Part shown: in pieces, positions 38,329 through 48,687 of the stretch | How the letters are laid out: the number at the start of each line of letters is the position of its first letter | How positions within the stretch are numbered: the stretch's first letter is position 1 | Assembly (NCBI GenBank): GCA_014801955.1 | Contig: JAAVDE010000012.1 | Location: 168,889-232,888, forward strand | DNA from: Bacteroides sp. | GTDB lineage: Bacteria > Bacteroidota > Bacteroidia > Bacteroidales > Muribaculaceae | Reading direction: 5' to 3' | Length of the DNA: 64,000 bases | The notes under the pieces: generated by a model | Told to the model about the DNA's origin: nothing | Databases searched by the model: none | What the model saw: only the letters and a program-made list of their open reading frames with translations | Translations under genes and position numbers: made by a program

Positions 38329-38847
38329 ATGGAATACATTAAACGACACATCCGCGACGTTCAAGACTTCCCGACAAAGGGAGTACTCTTCAAAGACCTC
38401 ACAACGGCATTCAAAGACCCCCGCGCGCTCCACATCATCGGCTGGGACCTCGGCCAGCTCTATCGCGACAAGGGCGTAACCAAGGTTGTCGGCATCGAAA
38501 GCCGCGGCTTCATCGGCGGCTCGATTCTGGCCTTTGAACTCGGCGCAGGCTTCGTGCCCTGCCGCAAACCGGGCAAACTCCCCGCCGACACCCTCAAGGC
38601 TACCTACGACAAGGAATATGGCACCGACACCATCGAGGTTCACGCCGACGCAATCACCCCCGACGACATTGTTGTTATCCACGACGACGTGCTCGCCACC
38701 GGTGGCACCATGGCCGCAGCCTATAACCTCATCAAGTCGATGAACCCGAAAAAAATCTATATCAACTTCATCATCGAGCTAACCGCGCTCAACGGCCGCG
38801 ACCGCCTGCCCGCCGACGCCGAAGTAACCTCGCTGATTACCTATTAA
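38329..38847 (+). CDS. apt: Adenine phosphoribosyltransferase
   Basis: IRDVQDFPTKGVLFKDLTTAFKDPRALHII; VVGIESRGFIGGSILAFELGAGFVPCRKPGKLP; VIHDDVLATGGTMAAA. Confidence 0.96.
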   Translation: MEYIKRHIRDVQDFPTKGVLFKDLTTAFKDPRALHIIGWDLGQLYRDKGVTKVVGIESRGFIGGSILAFELGAGFVPCRKPGKLPADTLKATYDKEYGTDTIEVHADAITPDDIVVIHDDVLATGGTMAAAYNLIKSMNPKKIYINFIIELTALNGRDRLPADAEVTSLITY

Positions 38848-38864
38848 TCCCCCACTCTCTCCCA

Positions 38865-40706
38865 TTGCCTAAACACCAGAAATCTGCCGAGCTTCACGAA
38901 AAAATCGCCCTGATGCCGTCAACCCCCGGCGTCTACACATACTACGACGCCGAGGGAACGGTTATCTACGTTGGTAAGGCCATTAACCTCAAACGCCGCG
39001 TAAGCTCCTATTTCAACCGAACCCACGACCGCGTGCGCACGAACCTGCTGGTTCGCGCAATCGCGGACGTAAGCTATATCGTGGTACCGACCGAGCAGGA
39101 CGCGCTCAACCTCGAGAACTCGATGATCAAGGAGTACAAGCCCCGCTATAATGTGCTCCTCAAAGACGACAAATCCTACCCGTGGATCGTCGTGACCAAC
39201 GAGTATTTCCCGCGCGTGTTCATGACCCGAAACCGGCTCAAGGACGGCTCAAAGTATTTCGGACCCTACACCGACCAGGCGTCGGCCAAGGCGGTTCTGA
39301 ATCTAATCCACGAGCTCTACCCGATTCGCAACTGCCGCCACGCGATAACGCCCGACTACCTGAGGCGCGGAAAGGGACGCCTGTGCCTGGAGTACCACAT
39401 GAAAAAGTGTGGCGGCTGCTGCGTGGGGCTCGTTGACCACGAAGCCTACATGCGCGACATCGAACAGGTGCGCCAGATTCTGCGCGGCGACACCGCCTCG
39501 CTGCTCGCCCATCTGCGCGGCGAAATGGAGCGCCTGGCCGCCGACCTGAAGTTCGAGGAGGCCCACGAACTGAAAAAGAAATATGACCTGATTGAGCGCT
39601 ATCAGGCCAAATCTGTGATTATCAGCCAGGTGCTGGACCAGATAGACGTGTTCGGAGTGTCGGATGACGGCGGCAAAGACGTGTATATCAACTACATGCA
39701 CGTTCGCCGGGGCGCGGTTGTCCGCTCCCTGACGCTCCACTATACCCGCTCGCTCGACGAAGAGCTCCCTGCCCTGCTCTCGCTGGCCATCAACGAGATT
39801 CAACAGGAGTTCGGCACCGAGTTCGACGAAATCATCGTTGCCTCGATGCCTGAAACCGAGCTGCCCGGAGTTACGTTCACCATTCCTCAGCGCGGCGACC
39901 GCGCCAAGCTCCTCGAGGTTAGCCGACGCAACGCCGAGCAGGCGCGCAACGACGCTCAGGCACGCGCCGAAAAGCTCAATCCCGAGCAGCGAACAATGCG
40001 CGTCCTGACCCGCATGAAGGAAGACTTCAGGCTGCCGGAGCTGCCGCGCCATATCGAGTGTTTCGACAACTCGAACATCCAGGGCACGAATCCGGTGGCA
40101 TCGTGCGTAGTGTTTCGCAACGCCAAGCCCGCCAAAAAAGACTATCGCCACTTCTGCATCGAAACGGTCGAGGGGCCGGACGACTTTGCCTCGATGCGCG
40201 AAATCATTACGCGCCGCTACACACGCCTGCTGCGCGAGTCGCCCGAGGACCTTCCGCAGCTAATCGTTGTTGACGGCGGCAAGGGGCAGCTCTCGGCAGC
40301 CGTTGAAGCGCTCGACTCCATCGGTCTGCGCGGCGTAATCCCGATCGTCGGCATCGCAAAAAGACTCGAGGAAATCTACTTCCCCGGCGACTCGATTCCG
40401 CTCTATATCGACAAGAACTCGGAATCGCTGCGAGTGGTCCAGCATCTGCGCGACGAAGCCCACCGGTTCGGCATCACGTTCCACCGCGACCGTCGCTCCA
40501 AAAGCCAGACTACCAGCGCCTTAGACTCAGTCCAAGGCATAGGCCCGAAAACTAAAGAACTGCTGCTCAAGAAGTTCCGCTCAGTTACCCGCATCAAAGC
40601 GGCAACGCTGCCCCAGCTAACCGAGCTTATCGGCCCGGCGAAAGCCTCAACCCTATTTAACGCACTCCACAACACCCCCGAGAATCATGAACCCAAACAA
40701 TCATGA
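38865..40706 (+). CDS. uvrC: Excinuclease ABC subunit C
   Basis: MPSTPGVYTYYDAEGTVIYVGKAINLKRRVSSYF; LPRHIECFDNSNIQGTNPVASCVVF; SVQGIGPKTKELLLKKF. A TTG start at 38865 is plausible. Confidence 0.96.
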   Translation: MPKHQKSAELHEKIALMPSTPGVYTYYDAEGTVIYVGKAINLKRRVSSYFNRTHDRVRTNLLVRAIADVSYIVVPTEQDALNLENSMIKEYKPRYNVLLKDDKSYPWIVVTNEYFPRVFMTRNRLKDGSKYFGPYTDQASAKAVLNLIHELYPIRNCRHAITPDYLRRGKGRLCLEYHMKKCGGCCVGLVDHEAYMRDIEQVRQILRGDTASLLAHLRGEMERLAADLKFEEAHELKKKYDLIERYQAKSVIISQVLDQIDVFGVSDDGGKDVYINYMHVRRGAVVRSLTLHYTRSLDEELPALLSLAINEIQQEFGTEFDEIIVASMPETELPGVTFTIPQRGDRAKLLEVSRRNAEQARNDAQARAEKLNPEQRTMRVLTRMKEDFRLPELPRHIECFDNSNIQGTNPVASCVVFRNAKPAKKDYRHFCIETVEGPDDFASMREIITRRYTRLLRESPEDLPQLIVVDGGKGQLSAAVEALDSIGLRGVIPIVGIAKRLEEIYFPGDSIPLYIDKNSESLRVVQHLRDEAHRFGITFHRDRRSKSQTTSALDSVQGIGPKTKELLLKKFRSVTRIKAATLPQLTELIGPAKASTLFNALHNTPENHEPKQS

Positions 40707-41577
40707 AGCCTACATGAGGCGCTGCCTCGAGCTGGCCGCGATGGGCGAAATCGGCGCCCATCCGAATCCGATGGTCGGCGCGGTCATAGTTGACCGCAAT
40801 GGCCGGATTCTGGGCGAAGGCTACCACGAACGCTGCGGCCGGGCCCACGCCGAGGTCAACGCCGTTGCCGACGCCGACCGACGCGGCGAAGACATAACCG
40901 ACGCCACCATCTACGTCAGCCTCGAGCCCTGCTCACACTGGGGCAAGACACCCCCCTGCGCAAAACTCATAATCGACCGCCGGATTCCGAGGGTAGTTGT
41001 GGGCACCATAGATCCGTTCGCAAAAGTTCAGGGGCGCGGAATCGCCATGCTCCGCGAGGCAGGAATTGAGGTAACGGTGCTGAGCGGCGAAATCGCCGAA
41101 GAATGCCGCCGGTTGAACCGCCGCTTCTTCACGGCCCACACTCTGGGTCGTCCGTTCGTTGCCCTGAAATGGGCCCAGACCGCCGACGGCTACGTTGACC
41201 GCCTGCGCACCGACCCCTCTACCCCACCCCACCGCATATCGTCTGCCGCAAGTCAGATGGCCGTTCACCGCTACCGGTCAACGTTCGATGGCATCGCCGT
41301 CGGCTCCAACACGGCGCGCCTCGACCGTCCGCGCCTCGATGCGCGCCACTGGCCCGAAGGCCGTCCTCCCCGCCGCGTGGAGTTCCACCGAGGCGACCTG
41401 GCCGCGCAGCTGCGCAGCCTCTACGAATCGGGCGTCACCTCCCTGCTGGTCGAAGGCGGCCCAACGCTCCAGCGCGCCTTTTTGGCTGCCAACCTCGTTG
41501 ACGAAATGCGCATCGAGCGATCAGCCGAAACCCTCGGCGAACCCGGCGTCGTCGCCCCCCTGCCACCCGAAATCTAA
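40687..41577 (+). CDS. ribD: Bifunctional riboflavin deaminase/reductase RibD with a compact reductase domain
   Basis: MRRCLELAAMGEIGAHPNPMVGAVIV...YHERCGRAHAEVNAV...YVSLEPCSHWGKTPPCAKLII; reductase region ALKWAQTADGYVD...SLLVEGGPTLQRAFL; only 296 aa. Confidence 0.9.
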   Translation: MNPNNHEAYMRRCLELAAMGEIGAHPNPMVGAVIVDRNGRILGEGYHERCGRAHAEVNAVADADRRGEDITDATIYVSLEPCSHWGKTPPCAKLIIDRRIPRVVVGTIDPFAKVQGRGIAMLREAGIEVTVLSGEIAEECRRLNRRFFTAHTLGRPFVALKWAQTADGYVDRLRTDPSTPPHRISSAASQMAVHRYRSTFDGIAVGSNTARLDRPRLDARHWPEGRPPRRVEFHRGDLAAQLRSLYESGVTSLLVEGGPTLQRAFLAANLVDEMRIERSAETLGEPGVVAPLPPEI

Positions 41578-41694
41578 AAAAATTTGCATCCGCCGTGAAC
41601 CATCCGACCCCGGTCGGCGTTCATAAAGCAAAGAGAAGGCATTTCAGGCTTTCATAAAAGGTCACCAAAAACAACTCAGATAACCTTCTCCATC

Positions 41695-41723
41695 GACCCG
41701 ACCGCCCCCCGGCGGCCCGGGTC
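41695..41723 (+). terminator. Possible terminator hairpin downstream of ribD
   Basis: GACCCG-A-CCGCC / GGCGG-CC-CGGGTC imperfect stem followed by a short T-rich stretch. Confidence 0.4.
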
Positions 41724-41791
41724 TCTTGGTTTTATACACACTAATTTGGTTAAAAATTTGAAAATTAGTGTGGAAATTGGTCGAATATTGC

Positions 41792-41799
41792 TAAATTTG
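41792..41799 (+). promoter_or_regulatory. -7 element TAAATTTG upstream of the DUF6242-like gene
   Basis: TAnnTTTG, 27 nt upstream of the ATG at 41827. Confidence 0.45.
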
Positions 41800-41826
41800 C
41801 ACGTTGATAATTATAACTTTTCAAGA

Positions 41827-43254
41827 ATGAATAGAAAATTTTCGAAGTTCATCATAGTTGCTCTGGCAGCCTCAGCAGGGCTGACGGCGTGTAACCCAAC
41901 GTCGGAACAGCAACAGACCTACGCCGGTAATCTCCTGAACTCCAGCACCATGATTTCCGCCTTTTCGCTCAAGGCGAATAATAAGGTTATGGCGAATCTG
42001 GACAACGTGTTCTTTTCGATTGACCAGGTGAAGGGCGAAATCTTCAACGCGGATTCGCTGCCGTGGGGCACCGACGTGCGCAAAATCGTTACGAATATCA
42101 GCACCCAGGGCGAGGCCACGGTTCAGATTATCATGCCGAGCCTGACCGACGGCTCGCAGGTAACGGTTGAGGTTTCAGACTCGGTGAACTTCACCGGCGC
42201 CAATGGCGTTTGGGCGCGCGTCACCGCAGCCGACGGCTCGCGCGAGCGCGTATATTCAGTCAAGGTCAACGTTCACTCCTGCAACCCCGACTCGCTGCAG
42301 TGGAACATGACGCCGACGCAGCTGCCGTCGCTCAACCTGCTCCAGCAGCAGACCCTCGCGATGGGTAACCAATATTACTGCATTGCCCGCACGGCCCAGA
42401 ACGCAATCAACCTCTACACCACTTCCGACCCTGAACACCCCGTCTGGCAGTCGGTCAACACGGACCTGCCGGCCGATGCCGACGTCAATTCGCTGGCCGC
42501 GACCGACGACGCTCTCTTTATCCGCTGCGCTTCCGGCGCCGTTATGACCTCGACCGACGGCATGGCCTGGACCGAAGCAACTACGGGCTGGTCCCACATC
42601 TACGGCACCTATGGCTCGCAGCTGCTCGGCGTCAAGGATGGCAAGTGGATTTCATGGCCCGCGGGCAACGGCGGCGAACTGCCGGCCGGAATGCCCGTCA
42701 GCGACACCTCGCGCCTCTGGACGTTCACCAACGACTGGGCCCTGCAGCCGCAGGCAATGTTTATTGGCGGCAAGGATGCCGACGGAAACCTCAGCGGCGA
42801 CGCCTGGGGCTTCGACGGCCGTTCGTGGATGCGCCTGAGCGGCTATCTCGGCGCCCGCCAGCTGCCGCAGGCAACAGGCATGGCGCTGGTGCCCTACTTC
42901 ACTTTCCGAGTTAACACGCAGAACTTCCTGTCGACGAAGCAGAGCATGTGGCTCGCAATGGGCGGCAAGCTCAGCGACGGCACCCTGAACAAAACCGTTT
43001 ACTATTCGCTCGACAACGGCGTTAACTGGCTCGAAGGCGGCGAAAGCATTCAGCTCCCCTCGGCAATCGCTCCGCGCCACGGCGCCTCGATGCTGCTGAT
43101 TGAAAAGACTCTGACCTCGCGCGCCGTGCGCCCCATCAACGAGTGGGACGCCCCCTATCTGATGATTATGGGCGGCTACGACGCCAATGACCGCCTGCTC
43201 AGCCAGGGCTGGGTCGGCGTGATTAACCGACTGACGTTCAAACCGCTTCAATAA
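41827..43254 (+). CDS. DUF6242-like lipoprotein
   Basis: Lipobox AGLTAC; NSSTMISAFSLKANNKVMANLDNVFFSIDQVKGEIFNADSLPWGTDVRKIVTNI...; WVGVINRLTFKP. Confidence 0.75.
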   Translation: MNRKFSKFIIVALAASAGLTACNPTSEQQQTYAGNLLNSSTMISAFSLKANNKVMANLDNVFFSIDQVKGEIFNADSLPWGTDVRKIVTNISTQGEATVQIIMPSLTDGSQVTVEVSDSVNFTGANGVWARVTAADGSRERVYSVKVNVHSCNPDSLQWNMTPTQLPSLNLLQQQTLAMGNQYYCIARTAQNAINLYTTSDPEHPVWQSVNTDLPADADVNSLAATDDALFIRCASGAVMTSTDGMAWTEATTGWSHIYGTYGSQLLGVKDGKWISWPAGNGGELPAGMPVSDTSRLWTFTNDWALQPQAMFIGGKDADGNLSGDAWGFDGRSWMRLSGYLGARQLPQATGMALVPYFTFRVNTQNFLSTKQSMWLAMGGKLSDGTLNKTVYYSLDNGVNWLEGGESIQLPSAIAPRHGASMLLIEKTLTSRAVRPINEWDAPYLMIMGGYDANDRLLSQGWVGVINRLTFKPLQ

Positions 43255-43277
43255 AGCCTCACCAACACGAGAAACCG

Positions 43278-43973
43278 ATGACCCTTTCCGCGCGCCACAT
43301 TCGCCTTTGGCTGCTGTTGCTGCTTTTGCCGGCAACGGCCTTTTCCGTGCGCGCGCAGGAAGAGAGCTATAAGTTCGACCTCGGCGCCGGAGTTGGCATG
43401 AGCGGCTATCTGGGCGACGTTAACCAGTCGAACATGTTTCGCAACCCCGGTTTTGCGGCGCAAGTCGGCTTCCGCTACCTCTTCGACACCCGCTGGGCCA
43501 TACGAACAGCCGTTACTACCCTCGGCCTGCGCGGCAACTCCGAGCTCTACGACAACCGGTTCCCGACGCAGCAGCTCTACACGTTCAGCGCCCGCGCCTA
43601 TGCCCTCGACGTCCGCGGCGAGTTCAACTTCCTCCCCTACGGCATCGGCGAAACATTCAAGCGCCTCAAGCGCTGGACGCCCTACGTTGCCTTGGGCATC
43701 GGCGGAGTGCTGTCGGCCTGCAGCGGCCAAACCTCCGGCGCATTCGAAATTCCAATGGCCGTAGGCTTCAAATTCAAGCTCCGCGAGCGCCTGAACCTGG
43801 CGCTGGAGTTCTCGATGGCCAAAGCCTTCGGCGACGGCCTCGACGGCAACATCTCCGACCTGCAGGGCATTAAAAGCGACTTCATAAAAAACACCGACTG
43901 GCACTCGGGGCTGCTCCTGTCGCTGACCTACGAGTTCGGCAAGCGATGCGAAACCTGCCACTATAAAGACTAA
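43278..43973 (+). CDS. Outer membrane beta-barrel protein (DUF6089-like)
   Basis: Signal peptide; KFDLGAGVGMSGYLGDVNQSNMFRNPGFAAQVGFRYLFDTRWAIR; lies immediately before uppS-bamA. Confidence 0.78.
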   Translation: MTLSARHIRLWLLLLLLPATAFSVRAQEESYKFDLGAGVGMSGYLGDVNQSNMFRNPGFAAQVGFRYLFDTRWAIRTAVTTLGLRGNSELYDNRFPTQQLYTFSARAYALDVRGEFNFLPYGIGETFKRLKRWTPYVALGIGGVLSACSGQTSGAFEIPMAVGFKFKLRERLNLALEFSMAKAFGDGLDGNISDLQGIKSDFIKNTDWHSGLLLSLTYEFGKRCETCHYKD

Positions 43974-43991
43974 ACCAACCGAAAATCATAT

Positions 43992-44783
43992 ATGTCATTT
44001 TCAGAAAAAGCACAGCAACTCGACCCTCAACGAATCCCCGCCCACGTTGCAATCATCATGGACGGCAATGGCCGCTGGGCCAAACAGCGCGGACTCGACC
44101 GCTCGGAAGGCCACGTCCGCGGGGTTGACACGGTGCGTCTGATAACCGAGGCCGCCTCGGAACTGGGCGTAAAATACCTTACGCTCTACACCTTTTCGAC
44201 CGAAAACTGGAACCGTCCGCAGGCGGAGGTCGACGCGCTGATGGCGCTCGTCGGCATCGCTATTGCACGCGAAACGCCCGACCTGATTAAAAACAACGTG
44301 CGCCTGACGATTATGGGCGACCTTGACCGTCTGCCGAAAGAGACCCTCGAGTGCCTCGAGGGGTGCATGGCTGACACCGCCCACTGCAACGGCCTCGTTC
44401 TGAACCTGGCAATCTCCTATTCCGCCCGCTGGGAAATCACCGAAGCCGCGCGCAAGCTGGCGCGCCGCGTGGCCGCCGGCGAGCTCGACCCCGAAGCCAT
44501 TACCGACGCCGACGTCAGCGCCTCGATGGCAAAGGCCGACCTCCCCGACCCCGACCTGCTGATCCGAACCGGCGGCGATTTCCGAATCTCGAACTATCTG
44601 CTCTGGCAGCTCGCATATAGCGAACTATTTTTCACCTCCGCCTTCTGGCCCGACTTCGACAAGGAAGCCTTTGCCGACGCCCTGCTGACCTACCAGCAGC
44701 GCCAGCGACGCTTCGGCCTCACCGGCGACCAAGTATCATCATCCTCTTCATCATCGACCGCAACCACCGACGCTGCCAATTGA
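43992..44783 (+). CDS. uppS: Isoprenyl transferase (undecaprenyl diphosphate synthase)
   Basis: [72 protein letters not shown]. Confidence 0.96.
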   Translation: MSFSEKAQQLDPQRIPAHVAIIMDGNGRWAKQRGLDRSEGHVRGVDTVRLITEAASELGVKYLTLYTFSTENWNRPQAEVDALMALVGIAIARETPDLIKNNVRLTIMGDLDRLPKETLECLEGCMADTAHCNGLVLNLAISYSARWEITEAARKLARRVAAGELDPEAITDADVSASMAKADLPDPDLLIRTGGDFRISNYLLWQLAYSELFFTSAFWPDFDKEAFADALLTYQQRQRRFGLTGDQVSSSSSSSTATTDAAN

Positions 44784-44797
44784 CCAATCACTGACGA

Positions 44798-47428
44798 ATG
44801 CGACTTTCTTCAACCTTCCGCTCTCTGACCCTGCTCGCCGCGCTGCTGCTCGCCGCGCCCGCTTTTGCGCAGGCCCCGACCGACACCGTTACTAACCCCA
44901 AGGTTATCTACGGCTCGATTCCCCGAACCTACACCGTTGCCGGAATCGAGGTTGTCGGCGCCCCGAACTTCAGTCCGCAAAACATTATCAACTACGCCGG
45001 TATCTCTATCGGCGAACGAGTTGAAATTCCCGGCACCGAACTGACCCGCGCCGCCAAGCGGCTGATGGACCAGGGCCTGTTTTCCCACGTTAAAATCCGC
45101 GTTGACAAAACCGTTGGCAGCCAGGCATGGCTAATCTACGACCTGCGCCAGCAGCCCCGAATCCACTCGGTTGACTATCGCGGAATGAAGAAAAACGAAC
45201 GCGACGACATCGACGGCCGACTCCACCTGCGCCAGGGCGACCAGATTTCGCAAAACATCGTTGACCTCATCGTCAAGACCATCAAGGACTACTATAAGGA
45301 CAAGGGCTACAACAACGCCGACGTGAAGGTTACGCTGACCGACGTTCTCGACGCCCCCAACGAGCAAGACGTGCGCATCGTGGTTGACCGCAGCAACAAA
45401 GTGAAGGTCAACTCCATCAACTTCAGCGGCAACACGGTTTTCACCGACCGCCAGCTGCGCAACGTGATGAAGAAAACCAACATCAACAAGGACCTCATCA
45501 AACTCTTTTCGCAGAAAAAGTTCACCGAAGCCGACTATGAGGAGGACCTCGAGCGAATCCTCGAAAAATATAACGAACACGGCTACCGCGACGCTATCAT
45601 CGTGGCCGACAGCGTGGTGCCCAACGCAAACGGCAAGGTTGACGTCTACATTTCCATCGACGAAGGCAAGCAATACTACCTCCGCTCGATCAACTGGGTC
45701 GGCAACACGGTCTATAACTCCGACCGCCTGCAGGAATATCTCGACATCAAGCCGGGCGGCGTCTATAACGAAAAAATGCTCAACAAGCGCCTGAAAGACG
45801 ACGAAGACGCCGTTGGCAACGCCTATTATAACAACGGCTACATCTTCGCCGACATCAACCCGGTTGACCGCCACATCGAGGGCGACTCCATTGACCTTGA
45901 GCTTCAGGTTATTGAAGGCCCCCAGGCGCGCATCAACGCCGTTAACATCAACGGCAACGACCGCCTGTATGAAAAAGTTGTGCGCCGCGAACTGCGCACC
46001 CGCCCCGGCGAGCTCTTCAACCGCGACGCTCTGATGCGTACGGCCCGCGAAATCATGCAGATGGGCCACTTCGACCCCGAATCCGTAGCCCCCGACGTTC
46101 AGCCCAACCAGGAGGACGGCACCGTTGACATTAACTGGAACCTCACCTCCAAGGCCAACGACCAGATCGAACTCTCGCTCGGCTGGGGCCAGACCGGTCT
46201 TATCGGCAAAGTGGGCCTGAAGTTCACTAACTTCTCGATCAAAAACCTCTTCCACCCCAAGAGCTACAAAGGCCTCGTGCCCCAGGGCGATGGCCAAACC
46301 TTCTCGCTCTCGGTTCAAACCAACGCCCGCTACTACCAGGCCTACCAGATTTCATTTCTCGACCCCTGGTTCGGCGGCAAGCGCCCCAACGCTTTCTCCG
46401 TGACCGGCTACTACTCGCGCCAGACCGGCATCTCCAACTCGTTCTATAGCAAGAACCTGAGCCAGATGTCGAGTATCTATGACTACAACTATAACTACAA
46501 CTATGGCTACGACTACATGAGCAACTACGCCTACCAGGATGCCTACGACCCCAACAAGGTTCTGCAACTGGCCGGCATCACGGTGGGCTTCGGCAAACGC
46601 CTCAGCTGGCCCGACGACTACTTCACCTTCAATGCCGACCTCAGCTATAACTTCTACTCGCTGAAGAACTGGCAATACCTCTTCAAATTCTCCGACGGCA
46701 CGTCGAACTCGCTCGTGCTCGGCCTGACCCTGGCCCGCAACAGCATCGACAACCCGCTGTTTACCCGCTCCGGCTCGTCGTTCCAGATCAACGCCCAGCT
46801 GACCCCGCCGGCGTCGCTCTTCATGCCCGGACGCGACTGGGCAGCTCTCTCGGCCGACCAGAGCGAAAAGAACCGCCAGGACCTCTATAAATGGGTGGAA
46901 TACTGGAAAATTCGCTTCCACTCCAAGACTTACACCCCGCTGATTAACTTCACCGAGAAATACACCCTGGTTCTGATGACCCGCGCCGACTTCGGCCTCA
47001 TCGGCTCCTACAACAAATATCTGAAAACGCCGTTCGAAACCTTCTATGTCGGCGGCGACGGCATGTCGGGCTCCTCGATGTATGCCACCGAAACAATTGC
47101 CCTGCGCGGCTACGACAACGGCTCGCTAACCCCCTATGGCAGCGAAGGCTACGCCTACACCCGCTTCGGCGTTGAACTCCACTTCCCCTTCCTGCTGCAA
47201 CCGACAACCACCATCTATGGCCTCGCCTTCGCCGAAGCCGGCAACGCCTGGACCAAGGTCGGCGACTTCAACCCCTTCCAGATGCGCCGCTCGGCCGGCC
47301 TGGGTATCCGTGTGTTCCTGCCTATGGTTGGTCTGCTCGGCATTGACTGGGGCTATGGCTTCGACCGCGACGCCTACGGCACCCGCGGCGGCAGCCACTT
47401 CCACTTCGTTCTCGGCCAGGAGTTCTAA
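44798..47428 (+). CDS. bamA: Outer membrane protein assembly factor BamA
   Basis: Repeated POTRA-like regions (IDEGKQYYLRSINWVGNTVYNSDRLQEYL), C-terminal barrel, MVGLLGIDWGYGFD...HFHFVLGQEF. Confidence 0.95.
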   Translation: MRLSSTFRSLTLLAALLLAAPAFAQAPTDTVTNPKVIYGSIPRTYTVAGIEVVGAPNFSPQNIINYAGISIGERVEIPGTELTRAAKRLMDQGLFSHVKIRVDKTVGSQAWLIYDLRQQPRIHSVDYRGMKKNERDDIDGRLHLRQGDQISQNIVDLIVKTIKDYYKDKGYNNADVKVTLTDVLDAPNEQDVRIVVDRSNKVKVNSINFSGNTVFTDRQLRNVMKKTNINKDLIKLFSQKKFTEADYEEDLERILEKYNEHGYRDAIIVADSVVPNANGKVDVYISIDEGKQYYLRSINWVGNTVYNSDRLQEYLDIKPGGVYNEKMLNKRLKDDEDAVGNAYYNNGYIFADINPVDRHIEGDSIDLELQVIEGPQARINAVNINGNDRLYEKVVRRELRTRPGELFNRDALMRTAREIMQMGHFDPESVAPDVQPNQEDGTVDINWNLTSKANDQIELSLGWGQTGLIGKVGLKFTNFSIKNLFHPKSYKGLVPQGDGQTFSLSVQTNARYYQAYQISFLDPWFGGKRPNAFSVTGYYSRQTGISNSFYSKNLSQMSSIYDYNYNYNYGYDYMSNYAYQDAYDPNKVLQLAGITVGFGKRLSWPDDYFTFNADLSYNFYSLKNWQYLFKFSDGTSNSLVLGLTLARNSIDNPLFTRSGSSFQINAQLTPPASLFMPGRDWAALSADQSEKNRQDLYKWVEYWKIRFHSKTYTPLINFTEKYTLVLMTRADFGLIGSYNKYLKTPFETFYVGGDGMSGSSMYATETIALRGYDNGSLTPYGSEGYAYTRFGVELHFPFLLQPTTTIYGLAFAEAGNAWTKVGDFNPFQMRRSAGLGIRVFLPMVGLLGIDWGYGFDRDAYGTRGGSHFHFVLGQEF

Positions 47429-47489
47429 ACCTTTCGCTCCCTGAGTTGTCTAATATAATATAAGCAACAGATTAACACCCTAACCGACA

Positions 47490-48005
47490 ATGAAAAAATT
47501 TCTCCTTCTTCTGATTCTCGGCATCGGCTCCACTTTCGTTGCCGCCGCTCAGAAATATGCTCTGGTCGACATGGAGTATATTCTGAAAAACTACCCCCAA
47601 TATGAAATGGCAAACGAGCAGCTCAACCAGCTCTCGCAGCGCTGGCAGCGCGAGGTAGAGGCCAAGAACGCCGCCGCCGAAACCCTCTATAAAAACTACC
47701 AGTCGGAGCTGGTTTTCATGACCGACGAACAGAAAAAAGCCAAAGAACTCGAAATCGTTGCCGCCGAAAAGGCCGCGACCGACCTGAAATATAAATACTT
47801 CGGACCCGAAGGCGAGCTCTACAACAAGCGCCAGAACCTGATGGAGCCGATTCAGAACGAAATATATAACGCAATCAAGAAAATCGCCGAAGAAAAAGGC
47901 TACCAAACGGTCTTTGACCGCGCCTCGTCGGCCAACATCATCTATGCCTCTCCGCGCATCGACATTTCAAACGAAGTGCTCAACAGGCTCGGATATTCAA
48001 AATAA
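47490..48005 (+). CDS. OmpH/Skp family periplasmic chaperone
   Basis: Signal peptide; AAQKYALVDMEYILKNYPQYEMANEQLNQLSQRWQREVEAKN; next to bamA. Confidence 0.92.
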   Translation: MKKFLLLLILGIGSTFVAAAQKYALVDMEYILKNYPQYEMANEQLNQLSQRWQREVEAKNAAAETLYKNYQSELVFMTDEQKKAKELEIVAAEKAATDLKYKYFGPEGELYNKRQNLMEPIQNEIYNAIKKIAEEKGYQTVFDRASSANIIYASPRIDISNEVLNRLGYSK

Positions 48006-48010
48006 TTCGT

Positions 48011-48018
48011 TATATTTG
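48011..48018 (+). promoter_or_regulatory. -7 element TATATTTG upstream of the second ompH
   Basis: TAnnTTTG, about 43 nt upstream of the ATG at 48062. Confidence 0.45.
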
Positions 48019-48061
48019 CACCCGATAATAAAAATTAACCAAACAAATAATCTAACTAAAA

Positions 48062-48556
48062 ATGCTTAAGAAACTTTTACTGGCTATCGCCATCATTCTC
48101 CCCACCTGCGCCTTCGCACAGGCCAAATTCGGTATTGTCGACGCTCAGAGCGTTATGGAACTCATGCCTGAATTCAAAGCCGCCCAAGAGCAGCTCGCAT
48201 CCGTTTCCAAACAGTATGAAGACGAATACGCCAAACTGACCGAAGCAATCAACAAACAGATTCAGGAATTTCAGGCTCTGGCCGAAGACACCCCCACGGC
48301 AATCCGCGAACGTCGCCAGCACGAAATCCAGGACCTCGACCAGCGCCTCCAGGCTTTCCAGCAAACCGCTCAGCAGGACCTCGCCCGCAAGCAGCAGGAA
48401 CTCGTTGCCCCCATCCAGGAAAAACTCGTTAACGCAATCAAGGCCGTAGGCTCCGAAAAGGGCTTCACCATGATTTACCCCGACGGCGTTGCAATCTACG
48501 TTGGCAATGACGTTGTTGACGTTACTCCCGACGTTAAGACCAAGCTCGGAATCTGA
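48062..48556 (+). CDS. OmpH/Skp family periplasmic chaperone
   Basis: Signal peptide; AQAKFGIVDAQSVMELMPEFKAAQEQLASVSKQYEDEYAKL. Confidence 0.92.
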   Translation: MLKKLLLAIAIILPTCAFAQAKFGIVDAQSVMELMPEFKAAQEQLASVSKQYEDEYAKLTEAINKQIQEFQALAEDTPTAIRERRQHEIQDLDQRLQAFQQTAQQDLARKQQELVAPIQEKLVNAIKAVGSEKGFTMIYPDGVAIYVGNDVVDVTPDVKTKLGI

Positions 48557-48639
48557 TTCAAACATTAAAAAAATTCCTTTCCGGCCGGTCTGCAGATGCA
48601 GATTGGCCGGAAATATTTTATTTTTAATAGATTTTTGCT

Positions 48640-48647
48640 TATATTTG
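48640..48647 (+). promoter_or_regulatory. -7 element TATATTTG upstream of a secreted paralog pair
   Basis: TAnnTTTG, 40 nt upstream of the ATG at 48688. Confidence 0.45.
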
Positions 48648-48687
48648 CCGAAAATTTTTTTACAAACGCTATCACTATTATTCACCT

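Noticed and set aside
12812-41740. TTATACACA DnaA-box-like 9-mers at 12812 and 41732
   Set aside because: Isolated, unclustered, and about the number expected by chance; no oriC claimed.
44731-44760. TCA-rich poly-Ser tract at the C-terminus of UppS
   Set aside because: Trinucleotide, in-frame and after the catalytic domain, so slippage would not switch the gene; likely a neutral tail.
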